A stretch of 64,000 nt of DNA from Zelopaecilomyces penicillatus (lineage: Eukaryota > Ascomycota > Sordariomycetes > Hypocreales > Pseudodiploosporaceae): contig VCCP01000001.1 in NCBI GenBank assembly GCA_005765155.1, positions 4,650,001-4,714,000 on the forward strand. The letters are read 5' to 3'. Below the pieces are notes generated by a model that saw only the letters and a program-made list of their open reading frames with translations, was not told the origin of the DNA and did no database searches. The position numbers and the translations under genes are program-made. The stretch's first letter is position 1; each line of letters starts with the position of its first letter. Shown here piece by piece: positions 34,001 to 44,494 of this stretch.

Positions 34001-36184
34001 ACATCTGTTGGCCCCTTCCCGTGAAATATTGGCTTCCCACATCGCCTAGCGCAGCTGCGGCCAAGCTACTGTTTACGAGCAGGAGCCGCATTCCATGCTA
34101 TACAATTTGCGCTATCTTTTTTTCCTGTCTTCATTTTTCTTTTTCTTGGCCATGTGCCTCTGCAGCCGCAGCTAGCCCAGTCGTCTGCACACATCAGCCA
34201 CTTGCCTTCGTTGCTGCATGTTGTCTCGCCGGTGAGTACCACTCTACTCGGCCCTTCCGGCTGGTGGAAGACCATCCGATTCCAGTCCCCCATAATACCT
34301 CCCTACCTACAGGTACCTGCAGGCCAATTCAGCACTATTTGGTCCGCAGGTGAGCTTCCCTCGGCATATAACAAGCCCGTAATGAACGAAGCTTTAGATG
34401 CAAATGCTGTAATACAGGGATGGCAATGCGGGATTGTGCGCGGTCAGATCTGGGGGTGTGACAGCGGTGGCCCGTCCTCTATTAAGCAAGTTGCGGTTCG
34501 ATTAATCAAAATCTTTCAAGGGATCGCTAATAGGCCTCAGTCCTACGGGTCAGATCGCTCCCCTGTGGAGGTCCTCGTTATGCGCTGCCCAAAACACGTA
34601 TTACATACAAGTCATCGAAAAGGCCGGAGCAGGACGGATACTCCGTAATGCAACCGGCCGAATCTTCACAGGAAAAAAAAACGGTCCCATATGAGACGAA
34701 TGCTAGGGTGTGCTGACATGGGATGGATAATCAATGCTTGTCACGAAGAGCATTTACACGTCTGCCGTCTGCTTTGTCTCAGCAAGCATCCTGTTGTTGA
34801 TTCTACGCAAGTTCCATGGCATCTACTGGCATTCTGCGGTGGTTCGTCTTCGGCGCTGCTTTTTGCCTGTTGGTTCTAACCTGACGTCTTCACGTGCCAT
34901 GATGTGCACACCATCACAAGCAGCCGAGGAACTTCAGCACGACGGATCGCCCATCCATGCTGCAGAGCATCCTAGGGGGTGTGTAGAGACTCGAGACTGG
35001 CGCACCAGACTGGACAACCGACAACCGCCATGTAGTATGGATTTTGTACGACACAGCTGGCATCAGAACGTGGGTGTTGGCCAGCATGGTCTGGTCTGGT
35101 CTGGTCTAGGTTGGGTTGGCATTAAGCCAAGCCAAGCAAACCAGCAGAGGCCAGCTGGGTGGACTCCACGGTCGCTGGGGTGGTGTAGTGATGCGATGGC
35201 TCGGTTTTTTTTTTTGGACTTTGCCAGCAATAGCCCATCAAGGATAGCTGACTGGACGGCTGGGCGGCGAGATGGCTGCTGCTTGGCCACCACCAACTTA
35301 ACCAGCGCTATTAACAACTCTGCCTGTTACGGGCCTCCAGTGGCCTGTGGAGTCTGGGGATGCGCCTCTGGCTCCAGGTTGCTCGGTGTATTTCCCACTC
35401 TGGCAAGGCGTCTTGCCTCCCCACGGCATTACCATACTGCTTTGGGGACGGCATGGTGGGCACAGGCCTGGCATCGCATCTCTGCAAAGAATTGCAGACA
35501 AGCATTCCCTTGGCGACCACATTCTGGGGGGGTCCCAGGTGGGGATCATGGACCTTTGACTGGCGACCAGCGCGAGCTAACGCACTCGGGAGGGGCGAGG
35601 AAAAGAGGATGATGGGCCGAAAGGAAGCTGGAGGGGTGGGCGCCGCTTCATAGTTCTCGAACTCGGACAGGTTGAAAGATTACGAGGTAATTATTGTTGT
35701 TATATTCAGTATTTTCTACCAGTAAATTAACAATACACCTGGAAGTTACGACCATCACCAAAGCCACGTAATTGCCTTTTCTCGTGCTCCTTACAGAAAT
35801 CAATCTTACATCTCCCTACTTCTTGACTGCCTTGAGTTTATAGATCGAAACAGAGTTCTCCGCCCAACAGCCAAGACTCTGCAGACAAGCGTCAGCCTAA
35901 TGTGCGTGTGGGTATAAAATGATGGCCACCTGAAGAGAAAAGCCATCGGCCAGGGGCAGGGGGGTGGCATTGGAGGGTGGGGGGGCGTCCGGGGAGCGAG
36001 AATAGAGAGAGGGATCACCGAAAGGCTACCTAGGCCGTACCTGTTTGAACTATTTTCCTTACGACAGAAGCAGAAACGTGCCCATTGGAAGGCTACTCCA
36101 CAGCCTGCTCATGCCAATTCCAGCTCCCAAGGCCCGCTCAAAGCCGTCGCCCGTTGATACTTAAGCATTGCGATCTCCAGATTC

Positions 36185-36345
36185 AGTTCTATCCATCTCT
36201 CTGCGTCTCTTCTCTCTCTTCGTCGTCGTTGTTGCTTGTCGCTGCTGGAGGTTATCTATTGGCGCGCTCCTCATTATTGTCCTCGATCCTGTTGATTGTG
36301 ACGATCTATCTTTCTCTCTCCTACTCCTCCTCCTCCTTGTTTCCC
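36185..36345 (+). promoter_or_regulatory. Pyrimidine-rich leader before the DUF3712 gene
   Basis: The plus strand has a long C/T-rich run (repeated TCTCTCT, CTCCTCCTCC) that ends about 55 bp before the ATG at 36402. Such tracts are common at the promoters and transcript starts of strongly expressed genes in filamentous fungi. The role here is inferred from position. Confidence 0.45.
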
Positions 36346-36401
36346 CACGCGAGACCGTTTATTCTCTACATCCCCACGCGACTACTTCCTCATCCGTCAA
36401 G

Positions 36402-37595
36402 ATGACCTACGACAAGCAAGAGGTCACACAGACCGAACATGGTATCAACACCACCAAGCCCGCCAAGAAAAGAGGCTGTGGCGCTCACTTCAAGCGCTTC
36501 TGGTGGATTTACCTCATTGCCTTTATTGTTATTGCTGTCGTTGCCATTGTTGTAATGTAAGTGCTATTCCCACTCTCTCTGCGCCGTTTTTCTTAAGCCC
36601 CAGTCGATACTGTGTTGGTTGGAAGCAGCATTAACTAATCATCTGCGCGCAGCATCTTTGTCGCTGTCCCCAAGATTGCTCAGCACAAGCTCGATGAGGC
36701 TAAGCTTGAGGTTCAGAGCGTCGCTATTTTGGACTCTCGCGCCGACAAGTACCGCATGCAGATTAACTCTACCATTGAGACCGATGGCAAGATCAAGGCC
36801 GATATCGATGCGTTCGAGGGTGTCATGTACCTCGAGGATGTCCCCGGACACACGCCTTTCACCACCATCAACTTCCCCAAGACCAACGCCAACAAACACC
36901 AGACTGTGAATGTCGACCAGGAAATCACCATCGCTGACAGGGAGGCATTTGACCAGTTCAACATCTGGTTCGTCAACAACGAGACACTCCGTGTTACCGT
37001 CGCTGGTAAGACCCAGGTGAAGCCCAAGGGCCTGGCCAAGAAGTACAATGTCGACTTCAAGAAGACCATCACCATGAAGGGCCTCAATCTTCTCAAGGGA
37101 ACCGAGGTTGTCTCCGGCCACATTGGCAAGGCAGACAAGGCCGGCAACAACTTCAATGGCACTGCTGAGATCCCCAACGCCTCTTACTTCACTCTCGATA
37201 TTGTACGTCTCATTGAATACACTCTTCCCCGGGCTTGTAAAGGCTCCACATATCCCAAAATCTTAAGCTAACTGTGTTTTCAGGGTAACGCTACCTTCAA
37301 GAACTTCATTGAAGATGACGCTATTGGCAAACTCTTCATTAAGAACTTGCTTCTGGTACCTGGCAAGAACACCGTGGAAATCACAGCCGCCCTTGACCAG
37401 ATCAAGGTCTTGGGCGCCGCTCAAGGCCCCAAGTACTGCAAGGAGGGTGTTGTTCCTTTCAAGCTGCTTGGTGATGGTGTTGAGAACAGAGGTCAGCAGC
37501 TTGAGTACTTCGCCGCCGGCTTGGCTAGTGCCAACCAGACTGTCCCCATGAACCTCGGCAAGCTCCTTGGAGCCACTATCAAGTGCAGCAGCTAA
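36402..37595 (+). CDS. DUF3712-type fungal membrane protein
   Basis: Three exons (36402-36556, 36653-37202, 37284-37595) encode 338 residues. The N-terminal 30 residues are polar and lead through a Cys- and aromatic-rich turn (RGCGAHFKRFWWIYLIAF) into one membrane helix at about 34-57, completed across the first intron as IVVMIFVAVPKIAQ-like sequence. The rest is a single extracytoplasmic beta-rich region with LEVQSVAILDSR, QINSTIETDGKIKADIDAF and VTVAGKTQVK, the pattern of DUF3712 proteins, which are related to LEA-type domains. Asn-X-Ser/Thr sites (INST, NGT, NAS, NQT) fit a secretory-pathway protein. Function is not known for the family. Codon use is biased to C-ending codons, which suggests strong expression. 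Confidence 0.85.
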
Positions 37596-38124
37596 ACAGA
37601 TCCTTACCATTTGAGTTTAACGCTGCCCCAGGAGGTGCGCTCAATACCGGAGTCTGACGGATGTTGTCCATTTTAATTTTTGGTTTATTTGTTTTATCGA
37701 TGCACGACGACTTGAATGTCCAGGAGGTGCACGAAGGATTGGGAGGGATACGAATTTCTTATTGAACATGCTCTAACGGCATATGTAACAAACAGTCTTA
37801 CGTTGGGTGACGTTTCCAGGATCGGAGATGAGAGAGAGTGCAATGCAGCGCTTTACAGATGGCGATGTGTTCTGATTCATGATACCTTGATGCGCATAGT
37901 TAGGATAGGGCCGGCCCGGCTATGAAATACATAATGTTCTAAATGCAACTAGTTCCAACATGTTTTTGAGGCCATGTAGTTATATGTGCTGAAGGGCAAG
38001 CTCTTGTGGCATCATCCTCCTTTTGGTGTACACACTCTTCTGTCAAGCGGTGCTATTAACATACACAATATGCCTTCTAAATTCGCTGTGATCTGCTTTT
38101 GATCTAATACATTGAGATTCAACG
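37596..38124. other. Convergent 3' intergenic region
   Basis: Lies between the stops of the DUF3712 and SAP30BP genes. It holds their 3' ends. No other feature is recognised. Confidence 0.5.
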
Positions 38125-39054
38125 TCATTTCCATCCCCCTTTGCGTTTCTCCCCTCTACCTATGAGACCGCCTACCCGTGCAGTACTTGCGCCAGTGGAT
38201 GCCATCGTAGATGAGGTAAATTCAACCGCGCTCCGAGTTGTGTTTCCTTTCTCGACCTCCTTCTCTTTCGCGATTCGTTCCCTACTCTTGCGCAAACGGT
38301 CCCTAGACGCCCAATCCGGGAAAGCCTTGGGGTCCCACAGGTCTGTTGACAACGTCGTTTCGTATTGGCTGGCCTCATCCAGGTCCACAAACGCCATGAG
38401 CTTATCCATCAGGCTTGGATTTTTGAGCGCTGCGGACTGCTCCAACTTTGAGTTGAAGTGGGTGCCTTTCCTCTTGAGTTCCAGAAACTGTTCAAGCTTT
38501 TTGTTTGCGCCCGGCGGAGGTGAGCCTGGCGGAGAAGGAGGGATGTCTAGATTAGGAACAGTGGGTAGGGTAAGGTCATGAATCAGAGCGCGGTTGGCGG
38601 AATAGGGCGATGAAGGTGCTTGGGCCGTATCTGTGTCGTTGGTGATGGAGGCATCAATGGGTGGAAGGGAGGGTCCTAAGGGGACTGCATTGTGTGCTAT
38701 AGGGCCAATGACGGTCGTCTGCTCTTTTTCTTTTTCTTTTGAAGGTCTTGCCAGTCTGTCCGAGGCCGATATAGGTGCTAGTTGCTCTCAATTAGACTCG
38801 GCATTTCACAAAGCTTTCTCCAAAAAGACCTATCGGCTCTCTCTCACCTGTCGCGACCTCCGTCTTTTTCTCATTCCCACCCCCTTCAGTAAGCTTTGCC
38901 AGGGTTGGGGGCTTCTGATGGCATCGTGTTAGTCTCATCAACATCACTTTGGACTGAGGCCGTGGCCTATAACACTCACCTGTACGTTTACTTCCCGTGC
39001 TGTTTCATCCTCTCCCTCATCATCGCTGCTCGCATATGCGACAAGCCCGCCCAT
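38125..39054 (-). CDS. SAP30-binding protein / HCNGP-like splicing protein
   Basis: Three exons (39054-38980, 38914-38848, 38777-38125) encode 264 residues. The start MGGLVAYASSDDEGEDE is the typical opening of this family. A Pro- and Glu-rich middle leads to the HCNGP domain: LEQFLELKRKGTHFNSKLEQ, then LKNPSLMDKLMAFVDLDEAS, and STDLWDPKAFPDWASRD. The end is basic (RGEKRKGGWK). The human homologue SAP30BP binds the splicing factor RBM17 and helps a subset of short introns; a nuclear role in splicing is inferred from that. The three-exon model is in frame across both joins and supplies the expected N-terminus, which is absent from any single open frame. It is divergent from PRP5. Confidence 0.88.
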
Positions 39055-39562
39055 GTTTATTTTGATTTGGCGCTGGCTGACTCACGGATACGGATGAAGG
39101 TGTTGGTTATGAAAGGGTTCACTCACTGAGCGAACTGTCCAACACCTGTAGCGAAGTCCCTAGCTGATGCGTATCAGTGAGTGAGTGCTCTGTGGGTTAG
39201 TGCAGTTGTAGTGGATGGCAAATGGCGGCTGAATCTCGGTAACTTGCATGGTTCTCTTTCCTGGTCACCAAGAGCTGCCTGAGCGAAACATCAAAAGTTT
39301 GGCCACCCCTCCGCTATGTTGAGCGACCTAGACATTACCCATTATCGTCAGTTGATTTACCTACGGTGCAGCACGGGCTTCCTTGTGACAACAGCTTCAC
39401 ATGAACAGCATTAACATTCCCGTTTGACTGCGTGGAACCGACTCGACACACCCACCTGCACGATCAGGTTCTTGGCTTGTTCAGAGCATCACTTCGACTC
39501 TCAAGAAAAAAAAGTAGTACTCACCAAACGTGGTGCCTTGCTGAGCCTACGAGACCACAACA
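39055..39562. other. Divergent upstream region of SAP30BP and PRP5
   Basis: A 508-bp region that must hold both promoters. It contains GTGAGTGAGTG-type repeats near 39176-39185. No named site is recognised. Confidence 0.5.
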
Positions 39563-42500
39563 ATGGCTCGACCAAGACACTCGCGCTCACCAAGTCCTGC
39601 AGGCAGCCCTTACAACTCGCGCCGTCACCACAAAGGTGATGATCGAAGGGACAGAGAACGTCGAGATGATGGCAAGGACGCCCGCCGACGCTCCAGGTCG
39701 CGCAGCCCAGATGTGAGAAGCCATCACCGCTCTAGCCCTGGGCCTTATTCTAATCGTTTTACGAATCAGCATAATCGACAACGCGATCGGGATCGAGATA
39801 GGGACCGTGGTGGTCGCGACCGCGATGGTTACCGCCGGAGAGAGCGTTCCATAGATCGACGAGACGATGACTACTACCGCGGCGGGCCACGCGACCATAG
39901 GGGGGACCGGCGCAGGTCGCGGGAACGATATACCGATAGACTACGGTCGCCCGACAGGAGACGAAATCGCAGTCGAGATGGTGATAGGGACTCCAGAAGG
40001 CGAGAAGACTCACGGGAGAGGGCCGGTGGGCGCCGTGAGGGACCCGCTGACTCCCGTAGCAATCACGGTGATAGCAGACATCGGAGGACTCCACTCGCTG
40101 ACAGCGGGAAATCTGGCGTAGATGAGGTTTGCGCCCTCCTTCGAATTGCTCAAGGCTATGCTAATAAGATGTTGCAGGTGCAAAAGTCGGCGCAAAGTGC
40201 GGCTCAGTCCGAGAACGATAAAAAGGCAGAACGTCTTGCGAAGCTCGAGGCTTGGAAGAAGAAGAAGGAGAACGAGAGTCAGAAGCTAAAGGAGGTGAAC
40301 CCAAGCCAGACCAGAAATCTTCTGGCCGAGATGGACAAGAGAGTCGGTGGAGCTTCACCGGCTGAATCTTCTCCTGCTGTATCATCTGCAGTATCACCAA
40401 TATCCAAAGACGAATCAGGAAGTGCTTCTCCTGCGAGGCCCTATGCTGGCAAGTTTGATCCAAAAACCATTGCGAAAAAGTCCGCCGCTCTGCGATCTCA
40501 CGACTCTATCAAGCCTGTATTGGGATCAATTGGTGTACAGTCAGATCAAATTGCAGTACCTGTGAAGCAAGGTTTAGTTGGTGAGTTTCCTTTTTCCTCT
40601 CGGGAAGTATCCCTAGCTAACATGTCCGCTCAAGCATCGGCATTGCCAGCCAATCGCACGAAAACTAGTGGTTTTGGCTTCGGAAAGGCAAATGCAGAAG
40701 CCGAGAAGCTTCCTAGCAAGCGCAAGCTTGATCTAGATGAAGACGACACCACGAAACGAAAACTCACCAAGCTGCCTGCACTCCCGATAACGGCCGATGA
40801 CACACCTTATGCTGACCAGGACGACGATGACGAATCGGACGGTGACATTTTTGCAGGGAATGAGGAAGAGGCGGCCGCAGCTGCTCGCGCCGCTCATGAG
40901 AGGCGTCTACAGTTGGAAAATCCAACAGAATCACAAGCTGAGCAATCAGCAGAAGAGGGTGAAACAAAGGCACCAAACACTGAACCTGGGCCGCAAACCA
41001 ATGGTGAGCCTGTTACCAATGGAACGACGCGGACCGATGCAGCTGTCGAAGCGATGGTCATTGATGAGGTAGAAGAAGAAAAGGAAAAAGAAGAAGAGAA
41101 AGAGGAAGAAGACGATGTTGATCCTTTGGATGCTTTCATGGATGATCTTCAGCAGAAGGCAGTTAAAAAAACTCCTAACAAAAAGCTGGGTACATCTCAA
41201 AAGCAGGCTCAAGAGCCAGAGGCATACTTCAGCGATGACGATTATGCTTTCAACGCTCAGGATAATAGCGATGCAAAGGCATTGCTTGCCATTACCAACA
41301 AGCGCAAAAAGAAGGACATTCCCGCTGTCGACTACTCTAAAATTGAGATACAACCAATTCGAAAGAACTTCTGGGTTGAACCGGCAGAGCTGAGCTCTCT
41401 GTCTGAGGCCGACGTCGCTGATATTCGACTCGAACTCGATGGCATCAAAGTCAATGGGAAAGATGTTCCAAAACCCGTACAAAAGTGGGCACAATGTGGA
41501 CTGACGCGCCAAACTTTGGATGTTATTGGTGCTCTGGGTTTCGAGCAGCCTACGCCGATTCAGATGCAGGCCGTCCCTGCTCTCATGTCAGGTCGTGACG
41601 TTGTCGGAGTTGCAAAGACAGGCTCAGGAAAAACTATGGCGTTCCTGCTTCCAATGTTTCGACATATCAAGGATCAGCCGCCCCTGAAAGACACAGAAGG
41701 CCCAGTTGGGTTGATTATGACACCGACCCGTGAACTGGCCACGCAGATTCACCGGGACTGCAAGCCCTTTTTGAAAATGATGGGCTTGCGGGGGGTATGT
41801 GCCTATGGCGGAGCCCCCATCCGGGAGCAAATTGCTGAACTGAAACGCGGTGCTGAAGTTATCGTCTGCACCCCCGGCCGAATGATTGATCTTTTGGCTG
41901 CGAACCAGGGCCGAGTTACGAACCTGAGAAGAGTGACATATGTTGTGCTTGATGAAGCGGACAGAATGTTTGACATGGGTTTCGAGCCTCAGGTAATGAA
42001 GATTTTCGCCAACATGAGGCCGGATCGGCAAACGATTCTGTTTTCGGCTACGATGCCGAGACTTATTGACTCCCTGACGAAAAAGGTGCTCAAAAGCCCC
42101 GTTGAAATCACCGTTGGTGGTCGCAGTGTGGTGGCCAAAGAGATTGAGCAGATTGTAGAGGTCCGAGAGGAGAACACCAAGTTCGTGCGAGTACTGGAGC
42201 TTCTTGGCGAGCTATACGACAAAGATGAAGATGCCCGTACATTGATATTTGTTGAGCGGCAGGAGAAGGCCGACGACTTGCTAAAGGAGCTGATGCAGAA
42301 AGGTTATCCCTGCATGTCGATTCACGGAGGCAAGGATCAGGTAGACCGAGACTCTACCATTTCGGATTTCAAGAAGGGTGTGGTGCCTATCATGATTGCA
42401 ACATCGGTCGCCGCACGTGGTCTAGACGTTAAACAGCTGAAACTTGTAATCAACTACGATGCCCCCAATCATTTGGAAGATTACGTTCATCGTGCCGGAC

Positions 42501-43375
42501 GTACAGGCCGCGCAGGTAACACTGGAGTGGCTGTCACATTTATAACTCCTGGGCAAGAAAATTGCGCGCCGGGTATTGCCAAGGCACTGGAGCAGAGCGA
42601 ACAACCGGTTCCGGAACGTCTCAATGAGATGAGGAAAGCGCATCGTGAAAAGGTCAAGTCTGGCAAGGCGAAAGACACATCCGGTTTTGGCGGTAAAGGA
42701 TTAGATCGTTTGGATCAAGAGCGTGAGGCGGCCCGGCTTAGAGAACGAAAGACACACAAAGCAGAGGGTGAAGAGGAGGAATTCAAGGAGGATAAGAAAG
42801 AGGAGGATGATAAAAAGGCTGAGAAGACGATCAGTGCCATCAAGGCCGCCGCATCTGGTGTACTGTCCCGGGATTCGGCCAAGGACGAGAAAGCTCCTGA
42901 GAAGCCGGCCCCGAGCGTAACCCCTGTTGTTGTCTCTGGAGACAAGTCCAAGGATCCCCTTGACAAGGTTAGTTCTGCCGTCAGCGCCATCAACATTCGT
43001 CTTGGCAAGGCTGGCCAGCTTCGCTCAGGTCAACCCATCGACAACAAGGGGCCGGACGCGGGTGCGTACCATGCCACACTGGAGATCAACGACTTCCCAC
43101 AAAAGGCCAGATGGGCGGTCACTAACCGCACCAACGTGGCCAAAATTCTGGAAGCGACGGGCACCTCTATCACGACAAAGGGCAACTTCTATGCAGCAGG
43201 CAAGGAGGTGCCCGCGGGTGCCGAGCCCAAGCTATACATTCTCATTGAGGGTGACACGGAACTTGTGGTTGCTTCCGCTCTGAACGAAATGACAAGGCTG
43301 CTAAGAGAGGGAACCATAGCAGCAGCAGATGCCGACAGCAGAGCACCAGCCAGCGGAAGATACACCATTACTTGA
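39563..43375 (+). CDS. PRP5: Pre-mRNA splicing DEAD-box ATP-dependent RNA helicase PRP5
   Basis: PRP5 remodels U2 snRNP so it can pair with the branch site. The frame is open for 1270 codons. Residues 1-180 are RS/RD-rich, as in metazoan-type PRP5 (DDX46). After acidic blocks at about 400-530, the helicase core follows: Q motif near FEQPTPIQMQAVPAL, motif I AKTGSGKT at about 686, motif Ia PTRELATQ, GG and TPGR, motif II VLDEAD at about 795, motif III SAT at about 828, and motif VI HRAGRTGR at about 976. The C-terminus has the conserved YHATLEINDFPQKARW and GTSITTKGNFYAAG stretches known in PRP5. A 54-nt segment at 40581-40634 has full intron signals but no stop, so the real protein may be 1252 residues. 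Confidence 0.95.
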   Translation: MARPRHSRSPSPAGSPYNSRRHHKGDDRRDRERRDDGKDARRRSRSRSPDVRSHHRSSPGPYSNRFTNQHNRQRDRDRDRDRGGRDRDGYRRRERSIDRRDDDYYRGGPRDHRGDRRRSRERYTDRLRSPDRRRNRSRDGDRDSRRREDSRERAGGRREGPADSRSNHGDSRHRRTPLADSGKSGVDEVCALLRIAQGYANKMLQVQKSAQSAAQSENDKKAERLAKLEAWKKKKENESQKLKEVNPSQTRNLLAEMDKRVGGASPAESSPAVSSAVSPISKDESGSASPARPYAGKFDPKTIAKKSAALRSHDSIKPVLGSIGVQSDQIAVPVKQGLVGEFPFSSREVSLANMSAQASALPANRTKTSGFGFGKANAEAEKLPSKRKLDLDEDDTTKRKLTKLPALPITADDTPYADQDDDDESDGDIFAGNEEEAAAAARAAHERRLQLENPTESQAEQSAEEGETKAPNTEPGPQTNGEPVTNGTTRTDAAVEAMVIDEVEEEKEKEEEKEEEDDVDPLDAFMDDLQQKAVKKTPNKKLGTSQKQAQEPEAYFSDDDYAFNAQDNSDAKALLAITNKRKKKDIPAVDYSKIEIQPIRKNFWVEPAELSSLSEADVADIRLELDGIKVNGKDVPKPVQKWAQCGLTRQTLDVIGALGFEQPTPIQMQAVPALMSGRDVVGVAKTGSGKTMAFLLPMFRHIKDQPPLKDTEGPVGLIMTPTRELATQIHRDCKPFLKMMGLRGVCAYGGAPIREQIAELKRGAEVIVCTPGRMIDLLAANQGRVTNLRRVTYVVLDEADRMFDMGFEPQVMKIFANMRPDRQTILFSATMPRLIDSLTKKVLKSPVEITVGGRSVVAKEIEQIVEVREENTKFVRVLELLGELYDKDEDARTLIFVERQEKADDLLKELMQKGYPCMSIHGGKDQVDRDSTISDFKKGVVPIMIATSVAARGLDVKQLKLVINYDAPNHLEDYVHRAGRTGRAGNTGVAVTFITPGQENCAPGIAKALEQSEQPVPERLNEMRKAHREKVKSGKAKDTSGFGGKGLDRLDQEREAARLRERKTHKAEGEEEEFKEDKKEEDDKKAEKTISAIKAAASGVLSRDSAKDEKAPEKPAPSVTPVVVSGDKSKDPLDKVSSAVSAINIRLGKAGQLRSGQPIDNKGPDAGAYHATLEINDFPQKARWAVTNRTNVAKILEATGTSITTKGNFYAAGKEVPAGAEPKLYILIEGDTELVVASALNEMTRLLREGTIAAADADSRAPASGRYTIT

Positions 43376-44026
43376 TTCATTGATTGATGGGGGAAGGGTT
43401 ATCCTCTCACGCAAAATTCAAAGCAGAATATGTTTTTTTTGTTTTTTTTGCCTTTAATATAGCTGCGAGCAGTGTAGAATGGTTGTGTAATCGGCGTATT
43501 CAGGGGACCGGGCATCGGGAAATTGTTTGGTATTCAAATTGATAGGCGTTCATGCAAAACATCCAAAAATTGTGACCATAGGTTTATGAATTGTCTTTTC
43601 TTGCCCTAACAATATGGTTGCCCTGTGGGAAATGTAAATTGCATATCGGTCCAACGAGCAATCTCAATAAAATATGCCTAGTGGTAATAATCAAGTTCCA
43701 AAACTATGACGAGAGTGTGCAAACGCCGTGTATATCAAATTGAAGGTGTCTTAGGAAGCAAAAAACAAGCAATGCCAGTATAAGAATGCTAACCAGGCTA
43801 TACGGAAGTTACAAAGTCCCCTCATCGCAAAACACCTCCAGCACATTCAAGGGGTTGGTTTGCCTCAACTACAACCGCGCAAAATATCCAAAACAGTCGT
43901 CAGGGGGGTGATGGTAAAACATTATTCTGTGTCTCGTAGAGTTGGTAACAGGAAACGAATCGAAGGGAAAACGTGACAGCAAAAGTAGACAGTAGATGCG
44001 GAGGAAGAGGCAGATTTGGCTCTGCT
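43376..44026. other. Convergent 3' intergenic region
   Basis: Lies between the stops of PRP5 and the small myristoylated protein. T-runs at 43433-43449 may belong to the PRP5 3' end. No other feature is recognised. Confidence 0.5.
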
Positions 44027-44494
44027 TTAATCCCAGTTGCGGGCCTTGGTGGCTTCGTCGGCTGCGCGAGCTTGGATTTCTTGGTTGCTGGCCTCAGCTA
44101 GAGTCTCGTTTCTGGTCTGCTTCTTCTGTGCGGCTAGTTGGGCTTGCAATTTGCCGCCTTTACTTGCAGCTTTTGCGCGTGCCTAGAGGATTTGAAACAA
44201 ACAGTGTCAGTCAGCCTTTTACTACAATAACTACCAAGAAGGGCAAAGTTCCAGCCTGGGGGAGTGAAGTTTATTGTTGTTGTTTTTTACCTCTGCTGCG
44301 TCGGCTGCCTTCCTCCTGGCATCTTCAGGCCCGCTTGACTCGCCGGCAGAGGAGGCGCCTCCCCCCAACGTTCGAGGTGGTCCACCGACTTTCCTGGGTA
44401 GCGGAGCGGTGCGCGGCGCCTTTGGCGCTGTTGCTACCACGCGACCAGGCGAGGAGTGGCCATCGGATTCGGTTTTCCCGCAGATGTTTCCCAT
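44027..44494 (-). CDS. Small putatively N-myristoylated protein of unknown function
   Basis: Two exons (44494-44291, 44182-44027) encode 119 residues. The start MGNICGKTES places Gly at position 2 and Ser/Cys-type residues after it, a good N-myristoylation signal, with Cys5 as a possible palmitoylation site. The middle is Pro/Gly-rich and disordered (KVGGPPRTLGGG). The second half is a long charged helix, probably coiled coil, from EDARRKAADAAE across the intron into ARAKAASKGGKLQAQLAAQK and NQEIQARAADEATKARNWD. I know this type only as a conserved hypothetical protein in filamentous fungi. Membrane-edge location is inferred from the signal. The intron join is in frame, and the last codons before the stop (ARNWD) suit a real terminus. 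Confidence 0.75.

Larger units (their letters stand above)
30618..36401. other. Large gene-poor stretch
   Basis: This 5.8-kb stretch between two plus-strand genes has no gene that I can support. It contains short tandem repeats: GGCTGT at about 33714-33731 and GGTCT at about 35089-35108. There is a T-run at 35205-35214 and a pyrimidine-rich part at 36185-36345. A 292-codon plus frame (34734-35612) has erratic composition and no domain and is not called. A possible relic at 30870-31065 is listed separately. The last part must hold the promoter and leader of the DUF3712 gene. Confidence 0.5.

Noticed and set aside
34734..35612. 292-codon plus-strand frame in the gene-poor stretch
   Set aside because: Composition is erratic, with Trp/Cys/His runs from tandem repeats, and no fold or intron context supports it.
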